Shown one piece after another: positions 18,941 to 25,580 of a DNA stretch of 64,000 nucleotides; the stretch's first letter is position 1; the number at the start of each line of letters is the position of its first letter. Below the pieces are notes generated by a model. That model saw nothing but the letters and a program-made list of their open reading frames with translations, had not been told where the DNA came from and did not search any database. The position numbers and the translations under genes are program-made. Source of the DNA: Micromonospora_G sp044901685 (GTDB lineage Bacteria; Actinomycetota; Actinomycetes; Mycobacteriales; Micromonosporaceae); contig NZ_JBJDPS010000005.1 of assembly GCF_044901685.1 (NCBI RefSeq), positions 310,001-374,000 of the forward strand, given 5' to 3'.

Positions 18941-20544
18941 CCGGTCCGACGCTACCGACCAGCGATGGGGCGGGCGGGCCGGGCGGGGCGATGCCGCGTA
19001 CCCGGTGGCGAGGCGCGCGGGCGGCGGTGCTCGCGGCGGTCTTCGTCTGCGCGGCCTGCGGACTGGTCTACGAACTGGCGCTGGTGGCGTTCGGCAGCTA
19101 CCTGATCGGGGACACCGTCGGGCAGGCGTCGATCGTGCTCGGTGTGATGGTGTTCGCGATGGGGATCGGGGCGCTGGCGGCCAAGCCGTTGCAGTCCCGG
19201 GCCGCCGCCGCCTTCGCCGCCGTCGAGCTCGCCCTCGCCCTCTTCGGCGGGCTCTCGGTGCTCGGGCTCTACGCGGCGTTCGCCTGGCTCGACCTCTACG
19301 CCCCGGCACTGGTCGTCACCGCCTTCCTGCTCGGCCTGCTGATCGGGGCGGAGATCCCGCTGCTGATGGTGCTGCTGCAACGGATCAGGGCGCAGGCGGC
19401 GGGGAGCGCGGTCGCGGACCTCTTCGCCGCCGACTACGTCGGCGCGCTACTCGGCGGCCTGGCCTTCCCGTTCCTGCTGATGCCGGTCTTCGGGCAACTC
19501 CGGGGCGTGCTGGTGGTCGGCCTGGTGAACGCGCTGGCCGGGCTGGCGCTGGTCTTCACCGTGTTCCGGCGCGAGCTGGGTGCGCGGGCCCGGCTCGGAC
19601 TCACCGCCGGGTCCGTCGTGGTCGGCCTCGTCCTCGGGTACGCCTACCTCACCGCGTACGACTTCGAGGTGACCGCCCGGCAACAGCTCTTCCGGGACCC
19701 GGTGGTGCACGCGGAACGCAGCGCGTACCAGGAGATCGTGTTGACCCGGTCGATCCCGCTCGTCTCGCAGGGCGTCACCGACCTGCGCCTCTACCTGAAC
19801 GGGGACCTCCAGTTCAGCTCGGTCGACGAGTACCGCTACCACGAGGCGCTGGTGCACCCGTTGCTGCGCGGCAGCCGTACCTCGGTGCTGGTCCTCGGTG
19901 GCGGCGACGGACTGGCCGTACGCGAACTGCTGCGCTATCCCGACGTCGGTTCGGTGACGCTGGTCGAGCTCGATCCGGCGGTGATCCGGCTGGCCCGAAC
20001 CGAGCCGCAACTCCGTACGCTCAACCGGGACGCGTTCGACGACCCCCGGGTGCGCGTCGTCAACGCCGACGCGTTCCAGTGGTTGCGTCTCGGGCGCGAA
20101 CGGTTCGACGCGGTCGTGGTCGACCTGCCGGACCCGGACGAGACCGCCACCGCGAAGCTCTACTCGGTCGAGTTCTACGCGCTGGTGCGCACGGCGCTCG
20201 CCGACGGGGGCCGGATGGTGGTGCAGGCTGGTTCGCCCTACTTCGCACCCAGGTCGTACTGGTGCATCGAGGCGTCGATCCGCGCGGCCGGCTTCGCCAC
20301 CACGCCGTACCACGTGGATGTGCCCTCCTTCGGCGACTGGGGATTCGTGCTCGCGGCGGCGGCAGACGGCCCGCCCGCGCTCGGTCTGCCGACCGACCTG
20401 CCACCACTGCGCTTTCTCGACCAGGAGACGCTCCGTACGGCCGCGAACTTCCCCCGCGACCGGCGCCGGCAGGAGCTGCCGCCATCCACCCTGCTCCATC
20501 CACGGGTGCTCGAGTACGCCCGCGCGGAGTGGCGCAACTACTGA
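18937..20544 (+). CDS. Membrane-fused polyamine aminopropyltransferase (spermidine synthase-like)
   Basis: 535 residues. The N-terminal ~200 residues hold about seven membrane helices (VFVCAACGLVYELALVAFGSY onward). The C-terminal half is a spermidine synthase domain: the gate region LQFSSVDEYRYHEALVHP, then VLGGGDGLAVRELL, VELDP, NADAF, VVDLPDPDE and LYSVEFY. The catalytic acidic residues of the family (D in GGGDG, E in VELDP, D in NADAF, D in VVDLPDP) are all present, so it is likely active. It would transfer an aminopropyl group from decarboxylated SAM to an amine near the membrane. No SAM decarboxylase gene is in the window. Last gene of the operon, overlapping its neighbour by 4 bp. Confidence 0.88.
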   Translation: MTGPTLPTSDGAGGPGGAMPRTRWRGARAAVLAAVFVCAACGLVYELALVAFGSYLIGDTVGQASIVLGVMVFAMGIGALAAKPLQSRAAAAFAAVELALALFGGLSVLGLYAAFAWLDLYAPALVVTAFLLGLLIGAEIPLLMVLLQRIRAQAAGSAVADLFAADYVGALLGGLAFPFLLMPVFGQLRGVLVVGLVNALAGLALVFTVFRRELGARARLGLTAGSVVVGLVLGYAYLTAYDFEVTARQQLFRDPVVHAERSAYQEIVLTRSIPLVSQGVTDLRLYLNGDLQFSSVDEYRYHEALVHPLLRGSRTSVLVLGGGDGLAVRELLRYPDVGSVTLVELDPAVIRLARTEPQLRTLNRDAFDDPRVRVVNADAFQWLRLGRERFDAVVVDLPDPDETATAKLYSVEFYALVRTALADGGRMVVQAGSPYFAPRSYWCIEASIRAAGFATTPYHVDVPSFGDWGFVLAAAADGPPALGLPTDLPPLRFLDQETLRTAANFPRDRRRQELPPSTLLHPRVLEYARAEWRNY

Positions 20545-20673
20545 CGCGGGTCGTCACCGTAGCCCCCCGCGACGCCGGGTGACTCCGGGGTGGCGGACCG
20601 CGACACGCCGGTTTGATCGGTAGGGGTGGCCGGGTACCGATACGGTGAGCCTCGATCTGAGGGAAGGAGTGCC

Positions 20674-21495
20674 GTGTCTGATCCGTATCCAACGACCGCG
20701 TCTGCGGCCAGGCCCCGTCCGGGCACCGTCACGATCGCCGGTTACCTGCTCTACGCGGTGGCCGCGGTGCAGTTGATTCAACTGATCATCTCCCTGACGC
20801 AGTCGAGCACCTTCGGCGACGTCTACGACGAGGCGCTCGCCGGCACCGAGGCGGCCGACGCGGCGGGTGCGTTCAGCACCGGCTTCCTGATCGGTGGCGC
20901 GGTGATCAGCCTGCTCGTGGCGGTGGGTCTGGTCGTGCTCGCGCTGCTCAACAACCGGGGCAAGAACGCGGCCCGGATCGTGACCTGGGTGCTCGGCGGC
21001 ATCTTCTTCTGCTGTTCGGCGGCCGGTCTCGGACTCGGCGCCGCGGGCAACGCGCTCACGCCGTCGTCCAGCAGCGATCCGAACGTGCCGGACCAGGCCG
21101 AGATCCAGCGCATGCTGGACGACCGGCTGCCCGGCTGGTACGACCCGGTCACTACGCTGCTGAGCGTGGTGACGGTGGTCGCCGTCCTGGTGGCGTTGAT
21201 CCTGCTGGCCCTGCCACCGTCCAATGAGTTCTTCCGCAAGGCGCAGCCGGTCTGGGAGCCGCCCGCGCCGGGCTCGGCGTACCCGGGCTACCCGCAGGCG
21301 GGGTATGCCCAGTCGACGCCTCCGTCCGGTGCCACGCCGCAGACGTACGGGCTGCCGCCGACCACACCGGCCGCGCCGTACGGTCCGCCGCCGACCGAGC
21401 AGGCACCGCCCCGTGATCCGGCCGGTCCGCCCGGGGGCAGCTCCGACGACCAGCCGGGGCCGCCAGCACCACGGTCGGAGCCGCCAACAAGCTGA
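20674..21495 (+). CDS. Pro-rich four-helix membrane protein, unknown function
   Basis: 273 residues from GTG 20674; GGAAGGAG at 20662-20669 fixes the start. Helices: GYLLYAVAAVQLIQLIISL, GFLIGGAVISLLVAVGLVVLALL, VTWVLGGIFFCCSAAGLGLGAA and LLSVVTVVAVLVALILLAL. An extracytoplasmic loop of ~45 residues carries DQAEIQRMLDDRLPGWYDP. The C-terminal ~75 residues are a Pro/Gly/Tyr/Gln-rich cytoplasmic tail (YPGYPQAGYAQS). The phrase NNRGKNAARIVTW after helix 2 matches RGANRVRIATW in the next gene. Function unknown; membrane topology is the only firm statement. Confidence 0.75.
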   Translation: MSDPYPTTASAARPRPGTVTIAGYLLYAVAAVQLIQLIISLTQSSTFGDVYDEALAGTEAADAAGAFSTGFLIGGAVISLLVAVGLVVLALLNNRGKNAARIVTWVLGGIFFCCSAAGLGLGAAGNALTPSSSSDPNVPDQAEIQRMLDDRLPGWYDPVTTLLSVVTVVAVLVALILLALPPSNEFFRKAQPVWEPPAPGSAYPGYPQAGYAQSTPPSGATPQTYGLPPTTPAAPYGPPPTEQAPPRDPAGPPGGSSDDQPGPPAPRSEPPTS

Positions 21496-21635
21496 TCCCT
21501 CGAAGTCCGGCGGGCGGAGTCGGACGGCGATGTGTGGCCGGCGAAGTGGGCTGGCGAAGTCCAGCGGCAAAATCCAACAGCGCAGTCCGGCGGCAAATCG
21601 TGGAATTGATGACCCGCCGGTAACGCATTTGCCCC

Positions 21636-21678
21636 ATCCCCCCGAGTAGGTTGCAAACCGACGCCTACTCGGGGGGAT
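21636..21678 (+). promoter_or_regulatory. Long dyad that would mask the ribosome site of the next gene
   Basis: A perfect 15-bp inverted repeat, arms ATCCCCCCGAGTAGG and CCTACTCGGGGGGAT with a 13-nt loop. The G-run of the right arm is the only ribosome-binding-like sequence before GTG 21684, 6 nt away. If transcribed it would be paired in the stem. It could also be a DNA operator or a terminator for read-through from the gene upstream. Confidence 0.55.
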
Positions 21679-21683
21679 CTGTC

Positions 21684-22355
21684 GTGTCTGAGCCAGTGCA
21701 CGCGTGGCCCGGTGGCCCGGTCTCGCCGTCGGCCGGTTGGCCCGCCCCGGCCGTGCCGGTGCCCGTACCCCGCCGTCCCACGGTGGTGACGCTGACCGCC
21801 TTCCTGCTCGGCCTGATGGCCTTCGGCGGCCTGGTGCACGCAGGTGTCGGGCTGGCCACGGCCGGCGGGACGGTCGACCGGTTCCGCGACGCCACGGCGG
21901 GCATCCAGGGTGACCGCTCGGAGGTGGACGCCCTGGTCTCGCTCGTACGCCTCGTCGCCGCCGTCGGCACGGCGGTGGCCGTCGTGGCGGCGGTGGTACT
22001 GGTCGGGCTGGCCGTCGGCAACCTGCGCGGCGCCAACCGGGTCAGGATCGCCACCTGGGTGGTCTGTGCTCTCGGTCTGCTCGCCGGGTGCGCCGTGCTC
22101 ACCGTGCAGGCGGCACAGTGGTCGGTGCCGTTGGACAGTGCTCGTGACGACCAACTGTCGACCGAGGTGGTCGCCGCGCTCACCGACGCCTACCCGTCCT
22201 GGTGGGTCTCGTTGACGGTGGGGGTTTCGGTCACGCAGGCACTAGGTTACTTTGTAGTAGCAACGCTGCTGGCGCTTCCCGCGGCAAACGCCTATTTCCG
22301 TGGGCGTGCGCCCATGCCGGGTCCGTCGCCGGTGCCCCCACCGCCGAGCTGGTAA
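21684..22355 (+). CDS. Four-helix membrane protein, probable paralogue of the preceding one
   Basis: 223 residues from GTG 21684. Pro-rich N-terminus (about 1-32), then helices TLTAFLLGLMAFGGLVHAGV, LVAAVGTAVAVVAAVVLVGL, IATWVVCALGLLAGCAVLTV and VTQALGYFVVATLLALPAAN. The tail is short and Pro-rich. The loop DDQLSTEVVAALTDAYPSWW resembles EIQRMLDDRLPGWYDP in the upstream protein, and RGANRVRIATW resembles RGKNAARIVTW. Function unknown. Translation may depend on the hairpin at 21636-21678. Confidence 0.74.
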   Translation: MSEPVHAWPGGPVSPSAGWPAPAVPVPVPRRPTVVTLTAFLLGLMAFGGLVHAGVGLATAGGTVDRFRDATAGIQGDRSEVDALVSLVRLVAAVGTAVAVVAAVVLVGLAVGNLRGANRVRIATWVVCALGLLAGCAVLTVQAAQWSVPLDSARDDQLSTEVVAALTDAYPSWWVSLTVGVSVTQALGYFVVATLLALPAANAYFRGRAPMPGPSPVPPPPSW

Positions 22356-22364
22356 GGATCGCCC

Positions 22365-23186
22365 GTGCCCGCTGCGCCCACCTCGCCCCCTGTCGGTCGG
22401 GGCCGGGCCCTGGTCACCGGGGCGACGTCGGGCATCGGTGCGGCCTTCGCCCGGCGGTTTGCCGCCGACGGGCGGCACCTGGTGCTGGTCGCCCGCGACG
22501 AACGGCGACTGGCCGAGACGGCGGCCGAACTCTCCCGGCGGCACGGCGTCTCGGTGAGCACCCTGACGGCCGATCTGAGCACCGACGACGGTTGCCAAAC
22601 GGTCGAGCGGCAGTTCACAGATCCGGCTGAGCCAATTGAACTATTGGTGAACAATGCGGGTATCAGCCTGGCTCGCTCCTTTCTCAAGTCGACCGCCGAG
22701 GACGAGGCGCGGTTGTTACGACTGAATGTCCACGCCGTGATGAGGTTGACCCACGCGGCACTGCCGACGATGACCGAACGCCGCAGTGGGGCAGTGATAA
22801 ATGTCTCTTCGGTTGCCGGCTTCGGAGCCGTAATGCCGGGCTCCACCTACTCCGCCAGCAAGGCGTGGGTGACGAATTTCAGTGAGTCGGTCGGTCAGGC
22901 GACCCGCCGGTACGGCGTACGGGTGATGGTGCTCTGCCCCGGCTACGTCCGTACCGAGTTCCACCAACGGGCCGGCATCAACACGTCGAAGATGCCCGAC
23001 TGGCTCTGGCTCTCGGCCGACTCCGTTGTCGCAGAAGCCCTGCGTGACCTGGGAAAAGGCAAACTTCTCAGCGTTCCGGACTGGAAGTACAAGGCGGCGG
23101 TCTTCGGTCTGCGGCACGCGCCGCGCGGCTTGCTGCGCACGGTCAGCGGGGACACTCGCGGCCGGATCGGCCGAGACGAACGTTGA
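22365..23186 (+). CDS. Short-chain dehydrogenase/reductase (SDR)
   Basis: 273 residues from GTG 22365, 9 nt after the upstream stop. Rossmann motif TGATSGIGAAFARR near residue 19, then LVNNAGIS, and the catalytic set S (NVSSVAGF), Y and K (YSASKAW). NADP(H) use is suggested by ARDERR after the second strand. Substrate unknown; the C-terminus (DWKYKAAVFGLRHAPRGLLRTV) resembles fatty-acyl or keto-reductase-like SDRs. Codon use is less GC-biased than in neighbours, and it contains an in-frame TTA leucine codon at 22716-22718. Confidence 0.85.
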   Translation: MPAAPTSPPVGRGRALVTGATSGIGAAFARRFAADGRHLVLVARDERRLAETAAELSRRHGVSVSTLTADLSTDDGCQTVERQFTDPAEPIELLVNNAGISLARSFLKSTAEDEARLLRLNVHAVMRLTHAALPTMTERRSGAVINVSSVAGFGAVMPGSTYSASKAWVTNFSESVGQATRRYGVRVMVLCPGYVRTEFHQRAGINTSKMPDWLWLSADSVVAEALRDLGKGKLLSVPDWKYKAAVFGLRHAPRGLLRTVSGDTRGRIGRDER

Positions 23187-23361
23187 TCTTGTCTGGCTGA
23201 CCCCGGCGCCGCGACGGTCCAACCGGGATCTCCGGAGTCCTCGAGATCCGCACCGCGCGCCCAATACGCAGAGTAATCGCGCACCGTCATTCCTGGCCAT
23301 CATTACCGACTGGAAACATTCGGCTGGTCGGGTCCACCCAACGGTCCTCAGACTCGAGCAG

Positions 23362-23367
23362 TACCCT
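23362..23367 (+). promoter_or_regulatory. -10 element, probable leaderless pyrE-like transcript
   Basis: TACCCT fits TAnnnT and ends 8 nt before ATG 23376; no Shine-Dalgarno is seen before that ATG. Confidence 0.45.
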
Positions 23368-23375
23368 TGGGCGCC

Positions 23376-23915
23376 ATGGGGGACCACGACGACCTGCGTA
23401 AATTCATTTCTGACCTGGCCGTAGTACACGGCCGGGTGGTGCTGTCATCGGGCCGCGAGGCGGACTGGTACGTCGACCTGCGTCGCGTAACGCTCCATCA
23501 CGCGGCGGCACCGTTGGTCGGTCGAGTGCTGCTCGACCTGACCGCGGACTGGGACTTCGACGCCGTCGGTGGCCTGACGTTGGGCGCCGACCCGGTGGCG
23601 GTATCCATGCTGCACGCCGCTTCGGCGGCGGGGCGCGGACTGGATGCCTTTGTGGTGCGCAAGGCGGAGAAGACACATGGCCTGCAACGGCGGATCGAGG
23701 GGCCGGACGTGGCCGGTCGCCGGGTGCTGGCGGTGGAGGATACTTCGACGACGGGCGGCAGTGTGCTGACCGCGGTCGAGGCGTTGCAAGAGGCTGGGGC
23801 CGAGGTTGTAGGCGTTGCGGTTATTGTTGATCGAGGCGCGGGCGACGCCGTTCGAGCGGCCGGACTGCCATACCGAGCGGCCTATACGTTGCCTGACCTC
23901 GGCCTAGTGGCCTAA
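23376..23915 (+). CDS. pyrE: Orotate phosphoribosyltransferase
   Basis: 179 residues, usual length for PyrE. The N-terminal region SSGREADWYVDLRRVTLHH is typical, as are GLTLGADPVA and VRKAEKTHG. The PRPP-binding motif VLAVEDTSTTGGSVLTAVEAL is near residue 120. It makes orotidine 5'-phosphate from orotate and PRPP in pyrimidine synthesis. No other pyr genes are adjacent. ATG 23376 is chosen over an upstream TTG because of the -10-like TACCCT. A 189-bp gap separates it from the SDR gene. Confidence 0.9.
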   Translation: MGDHDDLRKFISDLAVVHGRVVLSSGREADWYVDLRRVTLHHAAAPLVGRVLLDLTADWDFDAVGGLTLGADPVAVSMLHAASAAGRGLDAFVVRKAEKTHGLQRRIEGPDVAGRRVLAVEDTSTTGGSVLTAVEALQEAGAEVVGVAVIVDRGAGDAVRAAGLPYRAAYTLPDLGLVA

Positions 23916-23981
23916 AAGTTTGACGATTCGGATCTGCTGATATGCAGGCGGGTCGATGCTGCTGGTGGAAGGATGGAAAAC

Positions 23982-24350
23982 GTGGGAACTGCGTTGGCTG
24001 AAATGACTATGCCTCAGATCTCGCCGCTTGCCGGCGAGCCGATCGAACGTGCCGACGCCGAGCGACTTGCGGGGGTCCTCAAGGCCCTCGCGGACCCCGC
24101 CCGGCTTCGGCTGCTCAGCCTGATCCAGTCGGCACCGGAGGGCGAGGCGTGCGTGTGTGACCTCACCGCACCTCTCGGTCTCTCGCAGCCGACGGTCAGT
24201 CACCACCTGCGTATCCTCACCGAGGCCGGCTTGCTGGAGCGGGAGAAGCGCGGTGTGTGGGCGTACTACAGGCTGGTGCCGTCGGCGATCGCCACGATCG
24301 CCGACCTGTTGACTCCGCCGCGTAAGCGAGCCACCAAGAAAGCTCGCTGA
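23982..24350 (+). CDS. ArsR/SmtB-family transcriptional regulator
   Basis: About 122 residues from GTG 23982, which has GGAAGG at a good 9-nt spacing. ATG 23973 is possible but abuts that site directly. Winged helix: ERLAGVLKALADPARLRLLSLIQ, then the recognition helix LGLSQPTVSHHLRILTEAGLL and the wing EKRGVWAYYRLV. The helix-3 metal-site motif ACVCDLT corresponds to ELCVCDL, so it likely senses a soft metal or metalloid. A short dyad CTGC-TGATAT-GCAG upstream (23935-23948) could be its operator. No arsenic or metal transport gene is adjacent, so the target is unknown. Confidence 0.85.
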   Translation: MGTALAEMTMPQISPLAGEPIERADAERLAGVLKALADPARLRLLSLIQSAPEGEACVCDLTAPLGLSQPTVSHHLRILTEAGLLEREKRGVWAYYRLVPSAIATIADLLTPPRKRATKKAR

Positions 24351-24360
24351 ATCAGCGTGC

Positions 24361-24401
24361 GACCGTCTGGTGTCTCCCTCGCCGGGTGACACCAGACGGT
24401 C
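24361..24401 (+). terminator. Terminator after arsR-family gene
   Basis: GACCGTCTGGTGTC pairs perfectly with GACACCAGACGGTC (14 bp, 13-nt loop), 10 nt after the stop. The remaining ~208 bp up to 24609 holds no gene I can support. Confidence 0.75.
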
Positions 24402-24609
24402 CTACGGCTGTTCGCCCGGAGTGGCCGGGACGGACGGGGCGGCGTAGCCGGATGACCTGCGCTACGTGCTCCCGCCCGGACTGCGGCCGGACGACCGTCG
24501 TCCCATAGGCATGCCCGCTTCGTCGGCATGCCCGACGGCGATGACCGCTGGGCGGCCACGGTCGACACCCGATCCGGGATCACCGCCTGCCCGACCCGAG
24601 TGCTCGTCC

Positions 24610-25323
24610 TTACGGGTGACGGTGGTGCTGCTGGCTCTCGCGGGCGGCCTCGTCCAGTGCCGCGCGCTCGGCCGCGGTGGTGCCCCGCCGGGCGGCCATC
24701 CGTGCCCGGAGCAGCTCGATGACGATCGGCACCACCGAGATCACCACGATCGCGATCAGGATGATCTCGATGTGCTCCTTGACGAAGTCGATCTGCCCGA
24801 GGAAGTAGCCCAGCAGGGTGACCCCGGTGCCCCAGAGCGTGCCGCCGAGCACGTTGTAGATCACGAAGGTGCGGTAGTTCATCTTGCTCACCCCGGCGAC
24901 GATCGGGGTGAAGGTCCGCACGATCGGTACGAAGCGGGCCAGCACGATCGAGCGGGCGCCGTACTTGTCGAAGAACTCGTGCGCCTTGAGCAGGTTCTCC
25001 TGCTTGAACAGCCGGGAGTTCGGGCGGCGGAACAGGGCCGGGCCGACCCGCCGGCCGAACAGGTAGCCGACCTGGTCACCGGCGATCGCGGCGATCGTGA
25101 TCAACAGGCAGACCAGCCAGATCGGGTACGTGATGTACTGCCCGTCCGAGGTCAGCAGGCCGGTGGTGAACAGGAGCGAGTCACCCGGCAGGAAGAAGCC
25201 GATCAGCAACCCGGACTCGGCGAAGACGATCGCCAGGATGCCGAGCAGCCCGAAGGTGGAGATCAGCCACTCCGGGTCCAGGAACTCGGGGCCCATGGCC
25301 AGCGTGGTGGTGGGCGTCGGCAC
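24610..25323 (-). CDS. DedA family membrane protein
   Basis: 237 residues. Typical DedA core: LLGILAIVFAESGLLIGFFLPGDSLLF near the N-terminus, then GDQVGYLFGRRVG and EFFDKYGARSIVLARFVPIVRTFTPIVAGVSKMNYRTFVIYN. The conserved acidic and arginine residues (E in FAESG, G in FxxR, R in ARFVPxxR) are present. DedA proteins act as lipid scramblases or proton-dependent transporters of undecaprenyl phosphate and related lipids. The highly charged tail is cytoplasmic. Monocistronic. Confidence 0.93.
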   Translation of the reverse strand: MPTPTTTLAMGPEFLDPEWLISTFGLLGILAIVFAESGLLIGFFLPGDSLLFTTGLLTSDGQYITYPIWLVCLLITIAAIAGDQVGYLFGRRVGPALFRRPNSRLFKQENLLKAHEFFDKYGARSIVLARFVPIVRTFTPIVAGVSKMNYRTFVIYNVLGGTLWGTGVTLLGYFLGQIDFVKEHIEIILIAIVVISVVPIVIELLRARMAARRGTTAAERAALDEAARESQQHHRHP

Positions 25324-25482
25324 GGGGTGACCTCCGAAGTTTCCGGTCGGGCAGCGATTTTCCGCGCGGCGGCGGACATTTCGAGCAGGCTAGTCCCGCT
25401 GCCGCCGACCACGGGCACCCCCGCAGTCTAGGCGGCAGCGGTTCACGCTCGCCTGGCGACGTCGCTAGCGTCCCGACCTGGC

Positions 25483-25580
25483 GTTCCGTTCGAGCTGTCG
25501 ATTGTTCCGTTCGGGCTGTCGATTGTTCCGTTCGGGCTACAGCCGTGGGTCGACCGCGGGCTACAGCCGTGGGTCGACCG
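25483..25580. repeat. Two tandem repeats at the 3' end of pnkp (21-bp and 24-bp units)
   Basis: A 21-bp unit starting GTTCCGTTCG occurs at 25483-25503 and 25504-25524 (one mismatch), with a partial third copy. An exact 24-bp unit starting CGGGCTACAGCC occurs at 25533-25556 and 25557-25580. The second 24-bp copy contains the pnkp stop codon and last codons. The first repeats them in frame beyond the stop, so a recent duplication moved or copied the gene end. Confidence 0.9.

Noticed and set aside
21496..21635. Degenerate GAAGTCCGGCGGG-like repeats as a regulatory array
   Set aside because: Three loose copies with differing spacing; too weak to support in GC-rich sequence.
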